Source of the DNA: Saccharibacillus sp. O23 | Lineage (GTDB): Bacteria; Bacillota; Bacilli; Paenibacillales; Paenibacillaceae | NCBI RefSeq assembly: GCF_002205895.1 | Contig: NZ_NJDE01000025.1 | Span: 206,256-270,255 of the forward strand | Length of the DNA stretch: 64,000 bases | Reading direction: 5' to 3' | In this document: piece by piece, positions 50,968 through 59,709 of the stretch | How the letters are laid out: each line of letters opens with the position of its first letter | Numbering within the stretch: the first letter of the stretch is position 1 | Made by a program: the position numbers and the translations under genes | Notes under the pieces: model-generated | Told to the model about the DNA's origin: nothing | What the model saw: the letters and a program-made list of their open reading frames with translations, nothing else | The model's database searches: none

Positions 50968-52401
50968 TCAGACCGCCGAGCTCGCGAGCGCCGGCGCGGC
51001 GGACGCCAACTGGGTCGAGATCTCTTTGGCTTGACGGATGCAGTCCGGCAGTCCGACGCCGTCGTAGCCCGCTCCGGCGATATAGACGCCCGGAAGCTTC
51101 TGCGCCATTTCTTGACGCAATTGCGCGATCTGCGCCAGATGGCCGACCGGATACTGCGGCATCGAATCGTTCAAGCGCGTCACTTCCGTGAACAGCGGCT
51201 TCGCGTCGATGCCCATCAGATCGAGAATGTCTTTGCGGACCAGCTCGACCAGTCCGGCATCGTCGCGCTTGAGCGCTTCCTGCTCGCCCGCGCGGCCGAC
51301 GTAACAGCGCATCAGCACTTTGTCTTCCGTGCTGGTATGCAGCCATTTCGTCGACGTCCAGGTGCAGGCCGTGATCGTCCGTCCTTCTTTGCGCGGCACG
51401 AGGAAGCCCGAGCCGTCGAAGGTCGTTCGGATATCTTTTTTGTCGAAAGCCAGTACGACGTTCGCTACCGACACGTAGCCGATCTCGTCGAGCGGCTTCG
51501 TGTCGACGTGCGGCGACAGCAGCTTCGACGCCGCGAACGTCTGCACCGTCACGATCACCGAGTCGGCGGCCAATACGCTTCCGTCGTCCAATTCGACGGC
51601 ATAACCGCCTTCAGGCTGTTTGCGGATCGCGGAAGCCCCCGTCTCCGAACGCAGTTCGACCGAACCGGTCAAGTCGTTGATCAGCGCGTGAACCAAGCTT
51701 TGCAGGCCTTGGCGGAACGTCAAGAACATGCTTTTCTTCGTCCCGGTATGCGTCTCGGTCGGTTTGCGTCCGGTCATCATGCCGCGGATCAGGCTGCCGT
51801 ATTCGCGTTCGACCGCGCCGAACTGCGGGAACGTCGAATTCAGGCTCAGGTTCCGGGTATCCCCCGCGTAGATGCCGGCAAGCAGCGGTTCGGTCACGTT
51901 TTCCAATACTTCGTGGCCCAATCGCCGTTCGATGAAATCGCCGAGCGACTCGTCTTCCGCGCTCTTGCGCGCAGGCAGCACGTAGTCCATCAGCGCCCGT
52001 ACTTTGCCTGCCGGAGACACGAGTTTGCTGGCGAGAAAAGGCTTGAGCTGCGTCGGCACGCCGAGCACGAGACCCGACGGCATCGCATGCAGCTTGCCTT
52101 TATGCAGCAGATACGTCTTTTTGGCTTCCGGATTGGTCGTCACCAGATCGTGATCGATCTCCAGTTCTTTCGCCAGATCGACCATCGCCGTTTTGCGGGC
52201 CAAGAACGAGTCCGGGCCTTTTTCGATCACGAAGCCGTCTTTATGCAGCGTTTCGATCTTGCCGCCCCAGACCGAACTTTTCTCCACGACGGTCACGATC
52301 GGATCGTAACCGGCTTCGCGCAGGAAGTTGCGGGCATAATGAGCGGCGCTGAGCCCGGTCAGGCCTCCGCCGATAATGACGACTCTGCGCGGCTCACTCA
52401 T
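50968..52401 (-). CDS. hemY: Coproporphyrinogen III oxidase (HemY/CgoX)
   Basis: A 477-residue FAD enzyme: VVIIGGGLTGLSAAHYARN (dinucleotide fold), VVEKSSVWGGKIET, GPDSFLARK and a C-terminal FAD segment YIAGAGYDGVGLPDCIRQAKE. In Gram-positives this oxidises coproporphyrinogen III to coproporphyrin III (CgoX) in the coproporphyrin-dependent heme pathway. It overlaps hemH by 8 bp. No membrane helix. Some databases call it protoporphyrinogen oxidase. Confidence 0.93.
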   Translation of the reverse strand: MSEPRRVVIIGGGLTGLSAAHYARNFLREAGYDPIVTVVEKSSVWGGKIETLHKDGFVIEKGPDSFLARKTAMVDLAKELEIDHDLVTTNPEAKKTYLLHKGKLHAMPSGLVLGVPTQLKPFLASKLVSPAGKVRALMDYVLPARKSAEDESLGDFIERRLGHEVLENVTEPLLAGIYAGDTRNLSLNSTFPQFGAVEREYGSLIRGMMTGRKPTETHTGTKKSMFLTFRQGLQSLVHALINDLTGSVELRSETGASAIRKQPEGGYAVELDDGSVLAADSVIVTVQTFAASKLLSPHVDTKPLDEIGYVSVANVVLAFDKKDIRTTFDGSGFLVPRKEGRTITACTWTSTKWLHTSTEDKVLMRCYVGRAGEQEALKRDDAGLVELVRKDILDLMGIDAKPLFTEVTRLNDSMPQYPVGHLAQIAQLRQEMAQKLPGVYIAGAGYDGVGLPDCIRQAKEISTQLASAAPALASSAV

Positions 52402-53347
52402 GGACGAGCGCCTCCTTGCGACATTCGGCCAGCACGCAGTCGGCCAGCGTCCGCATATAGAGCGGATCGGTGTTCAGCGAGTCGATCCGCATCAGACGGA
52501 CATCGAGTTCTTCGGCGACCTGCTGCGCTTCGATATCCAGATCGTACAGCACTTCCAGATGGTCCGATACGAAACCGAGCGGCGACACGAGCATGTAGCG
52601 CACGTCCTGTTCGGACAATTCTTTCATCGTGTCCAGCACGTCCGGTCCCAACCACGGCTCCGCCGTGCGGCCCGCGCTCTGCCACGTGAACTGCCAATTG
52701 CTTACGCCCGCTTTCTCGGCGACCGCTTCGGACGTTTCCAGCAGTTGGTCGCGGTACGGATCGCCGATCGACAGAATCCGTTCCGGCAGGCTGTGGGCGC
52801 TGAACAGGACTTTGACTTCTTCGCGTTTCGCTCCGGTCTCGACGAACGCGTCCAGCTTGTCCGAGACGCGCTTGGCGAACGCTTCGATCAGCAGCGGGTG
52901 CAGATGGTAGCTCTCGATAAAGCTGATGCGGAGACCGGCTTCTTCCGCCGTCTCTTTGGCGCGCTTGATGTAGCTGCCGACGCTCATGGTCGAATAATGC
53001 GGCGCCAGCACGATGCCGACCGCTTCGGTAATGCCGTCTTCCGCCATCTGCTTCACGCCGTCTTCGATAAACGGATACGCGTGTTTCAAGCCTTGATAGC
53101 AGACGAACTCCGCATCCGCCGGTTGTTGCCGGTTCAGTTCCGCCTGCAGGTCTTCGACTTGACGGTCGGTATTCTCGCGCAGCGGGAACACGCCGCCGAC
53201 AATCGCTTTGTAACGGTCTTTCAGTTCTTTCAGTTGTTCGGGCGCAGGAGGATTGCCTCTGCGGATATGCGTGTAATAGGCTTCGACGTCGTCCAGACTT
53301 TTCGGCGTGCCGTAGGACATGACGAGTACTCCGATTTTCTTCTTCAA
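52394..53347 (-). CDS. hemH: Coproporphyrin III ferrochelatase (HemH/CpfC)
   Basis: A 317-residue ferrochelatase: KIGVLVMSYGTPKSLDDVEAYYTHIRRG at the start, VLFSAHSLPERI (catalytic His), FTWQSAGRTAEPWLGPD (metal-side Glu) and VSPLGFVSDHLEVLYDLD. It inserts ferrous iron into coproporphyrin III. No [2Fe-2S] C-terminal extension, as in Bacillus. The end of the frame overlaps the hemY start by 8 bp; hemE lies 89 bp upstream. Confidence 0.94.
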   Translation of the reverse strand: MKKKIGVLVMSYGTPKSLDDVEAYYTHIRRGNPPAPEQLKELKDRYKAIVGGVFPLRENTDRQVEDLQAELNRQQPADAEFVCYQGLKHAYPFIEDGVKQMAEDGITEAVGIVLAPHYSTMSVGSYIKRAKETAEEAGLRISFIESYHLHPLLIEAFAKRVSDKLDAFVETGAKREEVKVLFSAHSLPERILSIGDPYRDQLLETSEAVAEKAGVSNWQFTWQSAGRTAEPWLGPDVLDTMKELSEQDVRYMLVSPLGFVSDHLEVLYDLDIEAQQVAEELDVRLMRIDSLNTDPLYMRTLADCVLAECRKEALVHE

Positions 53348-53436
53348 CTTCGTGGTCCCCTCTCTCGGATAGTGGGAGGCAGCCGTTTCCGCGCGGCGGC
53401 TTCCCCAGCTTGATTACGCTTCGGGCTTCGGCCCGC

Positions 53437-54507
53437 TTAACCTCGGCTCGCCGCGCGCGACAGCGCCTGCGCCGAATATTCGTGGATGTAACCGGTCAGC
53501 TCGCGCAGTTTGTCCAGCGAAGCTTCCGGGAACAGGCCGTGGCCCAGATTGAAAATAAAGCCCGGTTCGCGCACGCCTTCGTCGATGATCTTGGCCGCGC
53601 GTTCGTGGATCAGCTCCTGCGGCGCGGTCAGCACGAACGGATCGAGATTGCCCTGCACGGCGTAACCCGATCCGAGACGTCTGCGGCCTTCGGCGATCGA
53701 GACGCGCCAGTCGAGGCCGATCACGTCGGCTTTGAGCCCGCGCAGCGTCGGCAGCAGTTCGCCGGAACTTACGCCCGGGAAGTAGATCTTCGGCACGTTC
53801 GCCATTTCCGGCAGCGCCGACAGTTCGTCGAAGATGCGGGTGATCGTCGGCAGCACGTAATACGCGAAGTCGTCCGGCGACAGCGCGCCGACCCAACTGT
53901 CGAACACTTGGAAAGCTTTGCCGCCGTTTTGCACGTGCGCGCGCAGGTAAGCGATCACCATGTCGCCGAGCTTGTCCATCAGCGCGAACCACGTCTTCGG
54001 CTCGCTGTACATCATCGTTTTGGTGCGGATATAGTTTTTCGACGGCCGACCTTCGATCAAGTAGCTGGCGATGGTAAACGGCGCTCCCGCGAACGTGATC
54101 AACGGGACGTCGAGTTCGCGGTCCAGAATGCGGATCGTCTCCAGCACGTGTCCCAGATCGCCTTCCACGTCGATCGGACGAAGACGTTCCACGTCGGCGA
54201 GACTGCGGATCGGATTGTCGATCACCGGTCCGACGTCTTTGACGATATCGAAGTCGATGCCGATCGAAGCGACCGGGTTCATGATATCCGAATACAAAAT
54301 GGCCGCGTCCACGCCGAGCTTGCGTACCGGCATCAGCGTCACTTCCGCGGCAAGCTCGGGACGGCGGCAAATTTCGAGCAGCGAATATTTTTCTTTGATC
54401 TTGCGGTATTCCGGATCGTATCTGCCGGCCTGACGCATGTACCATACAGGCAGCCGATCCACTTCCCGACCGTAACAGGCCCGGATAAAACGATCGTTAA
54501 CACTCAT
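53437..54507 (-). CDS. hemE: Uroporphyrinogen III decarboxylase HemE
   Basis: A 356-residue TIM-barrel enzyme: NDRFIRACYGREVDRLPVWYMRQAGRY (substrate-binding Arg), ILYSDIMNPVASIG (catalytic Asp), LITFAGAPFTIASYLIEG, and FNLGHGLFPEASLDK near the end. It removes four carboxyl groups from uroporphyrinogen III to give coproporphyrinogen III. ATG 54507 has GGGAGGA nine bases upstream and begins at the family N-terminus; the frame to 54558 is spurious. First gene of hemEHY. Confidence 0.96.
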   Translation of the reverse strand: MSVNDRFIRACYGREVDRLPVWYMRQAGRYDPEYRKIKEKYSLLEICRRPELAAEVTLMPVRKLGVDAAILYSDIMNPVASIGIDFDIVKDVGPVIDNPIRSLADVERLRPIDVEGDLGHVLETIRILDRELDVPLITFAGAPFTIASYLIEGRPSKNYIRTKTMMYSEPKTWFALMDKLGDMVIAYLRAHVQNGGKAFQVFDSWVGALSPDDFAYYVLPTITRIFDELSALPEMANVPKIYFPGVSSGELLPTLRGLKADVIGLDWRVSIAEGRRRLGSGYAVQGNLDPFVLTAPQELIHERAAKIIDEGVREPGFIFNLGHGLFPEASLDKLRELTGYIHEYSAQALSRAASRG

Positions 54508-54563
54508 TCGATAGGGTCCTCCCATACCTGGTTGTGGTAATCCCTTCAATACATTCAATTTTA

Positions 54564-54592
54564 ATTATGTGCTTTTAAATTGTTCGTCACAA
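54564..54592 (-). promoter_or_regulatory. Sigma-A promoter of hemEHY
   Basis: On the minus strand TTGTGA (54587-54592), 17-bp spacer, CATAAT (54564-54569), about 55 bp before hemE. Confidence 0.68.
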
Positions 54593-54642
54593 GGTCAGAT
54601 TGCGTCTATTCCTTGACGATTTCCGCCTATACCATTATCCAC

Positions 54643-54681
54643 CCCGAGCGGCGGTTTGAGAACCGCTTCGGGCGTTTTATC
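54643..54681 (+). terminator. Hairpin with plus-strand T tract near hemE
   Basis: CCCGAGCGG-CGGTT pairs with AACCGCTTCGGG and is followed by CGTTTTAT on the plus strand. It lies between two minus-strand genes, just after the O-methyltransferase stop, where it points the wrong way for both; a role as a minus-strand stop hairpin is weak without T. Confidence 0.4.
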
Positions 54682-54690
54682 ATTTAACGT

Positions 54691-55356
54691 TCACGCTTTC
54701 TTCACCATCGCGACGGCCAATCCGTCATAGGCGGGCAGCAGCGAACTGATCAACCGCGGATCTTCCGCCAATCGGCGGTTGAACTCGCGCAGCGCCAGCA
54801 CCGAAGGCCCGTTCTTGTCCGGATTGAGCGTGCGTCCGCGCAGCAGCAGGTTGTCGGCCGCGATCACCGCTCCCGGTTCCGCCAATTCCAGCGCGAGTTC
54901 CAGATAATTGAGGTAATTGCCTTTGTCCGCATCGATAAAAAAGAAATCGAACCGTTCGCCGTCTTCTTTGAGCTTGTTCAGCGAATCCAGCGCCGGACCG
55001 ATCAAGTAACGCGTCTGCCCGCCGAATCCCGCCTGCGCCACATGCCGCTGCGCCAGTTCCGCGTATTCCGGCTGAAGCTCGAGCGAGGTCAGCAGGCCGC
55101 CTTCGGCCATCCCGCGCGCCATGCAGACGCCGCTGTATCCGCCGAGCGCCCCGATCTCGAGGATCCGCCGAGCGCCGGACAGCGAAGCCAGAAGCGTCAG
55201 GAGCTTGCCGTAACCGGCCGCTACCGAGACTTCCGGCATGCCCGCTTCGCGGATCGTTTCCCGGATTCCGAGCAGCAGCGCGTCTTCTCCCGCCAGACTT
55301 TCCATATAAGCTTCGGCCGCCGAGACGTCCGTATGTGGGTCTTTCACGTTATTCAC
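54691..55356 (-). CDS. O-methyltransferase (CCoAOMT-like)
   Basis: A 221-residue class I SAM methyltransferase of the type 3 O-methyltransferase family: ILEIGALGGYSGVCMARGM (SAM motif I), LTSLELQPEYAELAQRHV, FDFFFIDADKGNYLNYLELAL (metal Asp) and AVIAADNLLLRGR. It should methylate catechol-like hydroxyls with Mg2+; the natural substrate in Bacillota is unknown. The upstream gap holds a divergent promoter toward ypsC. Confidence 0.88.
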   Translation of the reverse strand: MNNVKDPHTDVSAAEAYMESLAGEDALLLGIRETIREAGMPEVSVAAGYGKLLTLLASLSGARRILEIGALGGYSGVCMARGMAEGGLLTSLELQPEYAELAQRHVAQAGFGGQTRYLIGPALDSLNKLKEDGERFDFFFIDADKGNYLNYLELALELAEPGAVIAADNLLLRGRTLNPDKNGPSVLALREFNRRLAEDPRLISSLLPAYDGLAVAMVKKA

Positions 55357-55380
55357 TCTCCGTTTTCGTTAGCTCTGATA

Positions 55381-55409
55381 TTGTCACCGGAACACCGTTC
55401 ACCTATACT
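55381..55409 (+). promoter_or_regulatory. Sigma-A promoter of the ypsC leader
   Basis: TTGTCA (55381-55386), 17-bp spacer, TATACT (55404-55409). Confidence 0.7.
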
Positions 55410-55415
55410 AGAGTG

Positions 55416-55576
55416 TGCATTGGATGCGTTTAAGCCGCCGAAGCGCTTAGCTTCGCGCGCGCACCCGGCGGATGTTCTCCGGATTCCCATCTAACGATTG
55501 TACGATTTTCGCGCGGGCTTCACAAGCGGACAAGCCGATCGTATCGCGGCTTGCCGGACGCTTCGCGCGCTTTTTT
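55416..55576 (+). ncRNA. Structured leader or small RNA ending in a terminator upstream of ypsC
   Basis: From the promoter the transcript would pass a stem (CCGCCG/CGGCGG enclosing GAAGC/GCTTC) and then a compound terminator: CGCGCG (55510-55515) with CGCGCG (55564-55569), inner CAAGCCG (55531-55537) with CGGCTTG (55547-55553), followed by TTTTTT (55571-55576). No protein fits. It may be an attenuator or a separate ~160-nt RNA. RNase P RNA commonly precedes ypsC in Bacillus, but its signature GAGGAAAGTCC is absent here. Confidence 0.5.
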
Positions 55577-55662
55577 CTACTTATTCGCCCGTGTTTTCCG
55601 AACGTCTTCTTGCCGACCTGATCGCCGATGCGGTCATCGACCTTATTAATGGAGCTGAATGT

Positions 55663-56814
55663 ATGAGAATCCCCGAAAAATTGACCTTGATCGCGACCTG
55701 CCCGATGGGCATCGAAGCGGTCGTCGCTCGCGAATTGAAAGAACTCGGCTACGCCGACGCGCGCACCGAGAACGGACGCGTCACCTTTACCGGAACGCCG
55801 GCCGATATCTGCCGCACCAATCTGTGGCTGCGGACCGCCGACCGGGTGCTGATCAAGATGGCCGAATTCCCGGCCGTCACCTTCGAAGAATTGTTCCAAG
55901 GCGTCAAAGCCGTCGATTGGGCGGGCTTCATTCCCGAATACGGCGAATTCCCGGTCAACGGACGTTCGCACAAATCGCAGTTGTCCAGCGTGCCGGCCTG
56001 CCAATCGATCGTCAAGAAAGCCGTCGTCGAGAAGATGAAAGAATCGTACGGCACCGAATGGTTCGACGAAGACGGTCCGCTGTATACGCTGGAAGTCGCT
56101 CTTCTGAACGATATCGCCACGATCACGCTCGACACGACCGGGCCTTCGCTGCATAAACGCGGTTACCGCAAAACGACCGTCGAAGCGCCGCTCAAAGAAA
56201 CGATGGCCGCCGCGCTGATCCTGCTCAGCCGCTGGGGCCCGCACCGTCCGTTCTACGATCCGTTCTGCGGCTCCGGCACGCTGCCGATCGAAGCGGCTCT
56301 GATCGCCTGGAACATCGCGCCGGGACTGCGCCGCAGCTTCCCTTCCGAACGTTGGGACTTCGTGCCGGAAGAACTGTGGAGCCAAGCGCGCGAAGAAGCG
56401 TTCGACGCCGTGCGCGACGACATCCCGCTGAACATCGGCGGCAGCGATATCGACCCGGAAGCGATCGAGATCGCCAAAGCCTCCGCCAAGCGCGCGGGAC
56501 TCGGCGGCGAGATCAACTTCGCGGTGCAGCCGGTCGCCCGTTTCAAAGCGGAAGGCAAATTCGGCTGCGTGATCACCAACCCGCCTTACGGCGAGCGTCT
56601 CAGCGAAGAAGAAGAAGTCGAAAAAATGATCCGACAGCTCGGGCGCGCCGCGCTGGATCTTCCGGACTGGTCGTTCTTCGCGATCACGCCGACGGAGAAT
56701 TTCGAACAGAACTTCGGCAAGAAAGCCGATAAACGCCGCAAACTGTTTAACGGACGGATCGAGTGCCAGTTCCTTCAGTTCTTGGGACCTCTGCCGCCTC
56801 GCCCGAGGGGGTGA
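55663..56814 (+). CDS. ypsC: 23S rRNA N2-guanine methyltransferase-like (YpsC/RlmL family)
   Basis: A 383-residue protein: an N-terminal THUMP domain (about 5-160, TLIATCPMGIEAVVARELKELG) and a SAM methylase domain with FYDPFCGSGTLPIEAALIAWNIAPG (motif I-like) and catalytic CVITNPPYGERL (NPPY). The family methylates guanine in 23S rRNA. ATG 55663 has ATGGAGCTG upstream and starts the recognised domain; the longer frame to 55498 covers the leader RNA. Confidence 0.92.
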   Translation: MRIPEKLTLIATCPMGIEAVVARELKELGYADARTENGRVTFTGTPADICRTNLWLRTADRVLIKMAEFPAVTFEELFQGVKAVDWAGFIPEYGEFPVNGRSHKSQLSSVPACQSIVKKAVVEKMKESYGTEWFDEDGPLYTLEVALLNDIATITLDTTGPSLHKRGYRKTTVEAPLKETMAAALILLSRWGPHRPFYDPFCGSGTLPIEAALIAWNIAPGLRRSFPSERWDFVPEELWSQAREEAFDAVRDDIPLNIGGSDIDPEAIEIAKASAKRAGLGGEINFAVQPVARFKAEGKFGCVITNPPYGERLSEEEEVEKMIRQLGRAALDLPDWSFFAITPTENFEQNFGKKADKRRKLFNGRIECQFLQFLGPLPPRPRG

Positions 56815-56820
56815 TCGTGC

Positions 56821-58821
56821 TTGCGAAGATTTCAATTTCATCGCGATACGACCCGACCCGGCTTTAGGCCGGGTCTTCTTGTTACTTCGGGACTTCTGAT
56901 TCTGTTCGCGCTGTCGATGCTGATCAAGCTCAAGCTGCTGCACGACAATCTGCAGCTGCCTTATATCGACATGGACGCGACGGATACCTTGATCGCCGCG
57001 GGCAGTCTGCTCGCGCTGTCGTTCTGGGTGTTCTGGCTGCCTCCTCGCGGGCGCTTTCCCGCGTTGGCCGCGCTCGACGTGCTGCTGACCGTTTTGATCT
57101 TCGCGGATCTGGTCTATTTCCGCTACTTCGGCGATTTTCTGACCGTGCCCGTGCTGCTGCAAGCCGGTCAGGTCGAATCGCTCGGCGGAAGCATCGCGGA
57201 ACTGCTGCGCCTGAAAGATCTGTGGTTGTTCGCCGATTGGCTGCTGCTGCTCGGATTCGCGCTCTGGCTGCGAACGCGGCGGCGCGGACGGCAAGCGGCC
57301 AATGCGGGTTACTCGCAAGCGGGAACGGGAGCGCTCTCGGACAGCGGACGCGGACGACGTCTGATCGTACGTTTCGCCGCCGGTCTGCTGGCGCTCGCGA
57401 TCGGGTTCTCGGCCGCCTTTTTCCCGATTCGCCACGCTTCCCAGACTTGGGCCAAGAATCTGCTCGAGAACAATTGGTGGAATATGTCGATGTACAACGT
57501 AACCGGATTGTTCGCGTTCCACGCGATCGACGCTTATCAATATGCGCGGACCGCGATCGGCAAAGGACAAGAACTGCCGCCCGAGCGGCTGGACGAAATT
57601 CGCGCTTGGTTCGACGAGACCCGCGCTTCCCGTTCCGGCACGGCGCAGCTTCTCGGACGTTACAAAGGCAGCAACGTGGTCATGATCCAAGGCGAAGCGT
57701 TCATGAACTTTTTCGTCGGCAAGAAGGTCAACGGTCAGCCGATCACGCCGAATCTGGACGCGCTTCGAGCAGACAGTTTGTATTTCAGCAACTTCTATCA
57801 TCAGACGGGTCAAGGCCGGACGTCGGACGCGGATCTTGGCGCCAACGTCTCGCTGCATCCGCTTCCTTCCGGTTCCGTGTTTATCCGTTATGCGGACAAT
57901 GCGTTCGACACGCTGCCTTCCGTGCTCAAAGAGCTGGGTTACGCGACGAACGTCTATCATGCTTACGACGGCAGTTTCTGGAACCGGACGCGGATGTACA
58001 AGCAGATGGGTTACGACCGTTTTTACACGGAAAAAGATTACGAGATCGACGAACCGCTCGGCTGGTCGATCGGCGATCGTTCGTTCCTCGACCAGTCGCT
58101 CGGGTTTATGGAAAAAACGCGGCAGCCGTTCTATTCGTTCCTGATCACGCTGTCGAGTCATCATCCGTACAATCTGGCGCTGACGGACGATCAGAAGCTG
58201 GATGTCGGAGAGTTCGGCGGCACGACTTTCGGCGATTATTTGCAGGCCGTGCATTATGTCGATTCCGCGCTCGGCGACATGGTCGCACGGATGAAGAAGG
58301 ACGGACTGTGGGAAAATACGATCTTCGTGTTCTACGGAGATCATGACTATTCGCTCGACGAACGCGAAGCGGCCGGCAAAATCATGGGACGCGAACTGTC
58401 CGACTTCGATTACGACCAGCTCATGGCTCAAGTCCCTCTGCTGATCCATCTGCCGGACGGCGCATTGGCCGGTACGCGCGAAGAACCGGCCGGACAGCTC
58501 GACATTATGCCGACGCTGCTGGATCTGCTCGGCGCGGACGCCGGCGATTACAAGCTGATGGGACGCAACCTGCTGGGCGGCGATTCGTCCGGCAAGCCGC
58601 TCGTCGTGCTGCGAAGCGGCGCTTTTACCGACGGCGAGATCTACTACGAACCTTCCGCGGACGGCGTATTCGAGAACGGGATCTGCTACGATCTGAAGAC
58701 GCGACAGAAAACCGACGTCGAGCGGGCCAGAACCGGCTACGAAGAAGCGGTCAAACGTCTGGCGATCTCCGACGACGTCATCGCGCGCGATCTGATCCCG
58801 AAGCTCGAAGCGAAGCCTTGA
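56821..58821 (+). CDS. LTA synthase family sulfatase-fold protein
   Basis: A 666-residue protein with five N-terminal membrane helices (to about residue 210) and an extracellular sulfatase-type domain. Active-site features of LtaS are present: Glu in VVMIQGEAFMNF, the nucleophile Thr (about 332) in HQTGQGRTSDADLG, and metal residues FYGDHDYS (Asp-His about 506) and SSHHPY. It should polymerise glycerol phosphate from phosphatidylglycerol onto lipoteichoic acid, or act as a primase. The start is TTG after GAGGGGG and lies 6 bp after ypsC, so the two are cotranscribed. GDPD earlier in the window would act on related lipids. Confidence 0.9.
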   Translation: MRRFQFHRDTTRPGFRPGLLVTSGLLILFALSMLIKLKLLHDNLQLPYIDMDATDTLIAAGSLLALSFWVFWLPPRGRFPALAALDVLLTVLIFADLVYFRYFGDFLTVPVLLQAGQVESLGGSIAELLRLKDLWLFADWLLLLGFALWLRTRRRGRQAANAGYSQAGTGALSDSGRGRRLIVRFAAGLLALAIGFSAAFFPIRHASQTWAKNLLENNWWNMSMYNVTGLFAFHAIDAYQYARTAIGKGQELPPERLDEIRAWFDETRASRSGTAQLLGRYKGSNVVMIQGEAFMNFFVGKKVNGQPITPNLDALRADSLYFSNFYHQTGQGRTSDADLGANVSLHPLPSGSVFIRYADNAFDTLPSVLKELGYATNVYHAYDGSFWNRTRMYKQMGYDRFYTEKDYEIDEPLGWSIGDRSFLDQSLGFMEKTRQPFYSFLITLSSHHPYNLALTDDQKLDVGEFGGTTFGDYLQAVHYVDSALGDMVARMKKDGLWENTIFVFYGDHDYSLDEREAAGKIMGRELSDFDYDQLMAQVPLLIHLPDGALAGTREEPAGQLDIMPTLLDLLGADAGDYKLMGRNLLGGDSSGKPLVVLRSGAFTDGEIYYEPSADGVFENGICYDLKTRQKTDVERARTGYEEAVKRLAISDDVIARDLIPKLEAKP

Positions 58822-59057
58822 CGGCGTGCGGAGGTCGGAAACAGAACAGACGGAAAGACGGACTCTGCGCGAAACGAAACTCCGGCATCGGCTTCCGAAC
58901 GGAGCTGACGAGCGGCCCCGAACGAATCAAGGATCGAATCGGAGCGTATTGCAGCAGACGATTACGAAGGCGAGTCGCAGGGCTGGATTGCGCGAGTCGA
59001 ATCGGGCGAGGAACGATGCCTTTCATCGATGCCGCTGATCGTTATAGGTAGATCGAG
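58822..59057. other. Gene-free stretch after the LtaS-like gene
   Basis: Backbone-like GC-rich sequence without a convincing ORF, terminator or RNA; nothing recognised. Confidence 0.5.
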
Positions 59058-59240
59058 TGTTGACGAAACGTCAACATTCTGGCGAAAAAAATGCGATCAA
59101 ACGGCGATTGTTGACTAAATGCTCACATTTTCGCTCGAAAATTGCCGAAATCGCCGTTTTCCTAAGAAAATGCTAACCAAACGTCAACATTTTCGATTTT
59201 ATGCCTGTTTTGTCGCTAAAATGCTGACAAAAAGTCAACA
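59058..59240. repeat. Four evenly spaced inverted repeats TGTTGAC-N5-GTCAACA
   Basis: Copy 1 TGTTGAC-GAAAC-GTCAACA (59058-59076, perfect); copy 2 TGTTGAC at 59109-59115 with a degenerate right arm; copy 3 TGCTAAC-CAAAC-GTCAACA (59171-59189), flanked by AAAA/TTTT; copy 4 TGCTGAC-AAAAA-GTCAACA (59222-59240). Centres are about 52, 61 and 51 bp apart, near five to six helical turns. AT-rich within a GC-rich gap. Confidence 0.75.
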
Positions 59241-59334
59241 TTCGCCTTTTAAGTCAACGAAGCGCTCTACCAAGTCTCGTTAACCTCTCGTTGTCGGCGG
59301 CACCAGTCCGCTTCGGCAGCGAATCGGCTCGCAT

Positions 59335-59379
59335 CCAAAAAAGCCCCGAGTTCCGCTCAAACGGAATTCGGGGCTTTTC
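59335..59379. terminator. Bidirectional terminator
   Basis: AAGCCCCGA-GTTCCG ... CGGAATTCGGGGCTT, with AAAAAA before and TTTT after, so T runs exist in both directions. Confidence 0.85.
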
Positions 59380-59453
59380 AGGTATACGGCCTTCCAAAAA
59401 CGGGCCTAAATGAAACGAATCGGCGAACCGCTCGAAGCGGCTTCGAGGGCCGA

Positions 59454-59681
59454 TTAAGACTTTTTGATAAAAGGCGCGACCTTCTCCAGCACTTCGGCTT
59501 CCGTCGGAGCGCTGACGTAACGGCCGTTGATGAACACGAAAGCCCGTTTGCCGCAAGGGCCGCAGTACGACTTGCAGCCGATCTTGATCTCGGCGTCGGG
59601 GGCCATTTTTTGCAGCTTCGGCACGATGGTCTTCATGCGCACGTGCTGACATTTATCGCAGACGCGAATATCGTTAGGCAT
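59454..59681 (-). CDS. DUF1450 family protein (YuzB-like)
   Basis: A 75-residue protein with five cysteines: CDKC near the N-terminus and GCKSYCGPCG in the middle, in a thioredoxin-like (2Fe-2S ferredoxin-type) fold, ending AFVFINGRYVSAPTEAEVLEKVAPFIKKS. The family, including Bacillus YuzB, has no proven function; metal or cluster binding is likely. It lies 28 bp after the HesB-like gene on the same strand, so the two may act together on metal or sulfur. Confidence 0.85.
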   Translation of the reverse strand: MPNDIRVCDKCQHVRMKTIVPKLQKMAPDAEIKIGCKSYCGPCGKRAFVFINGRYVSAPTEAEVLEKVAPFIKKS

Positions 59682-59709
59682 GTTTCTTCCCTTCTTCTGT
59701 CGGCCGCTC

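Noticed and set aside
55416..55576. RNase P RNA upstream of ypsC by synteny
   Set aside because: The conserved GAGGAAAGTCC and overall ~400-nt length are absent.
55447..58449. Open frame of 1000 codons on the minus strand
   Set aside because: It lies antisense to ypsC and the LtaS-like gene, is very Arg/Gln/Phe-rich without any domain, and reflects codon bias of the GC-rich plus-strand genes.
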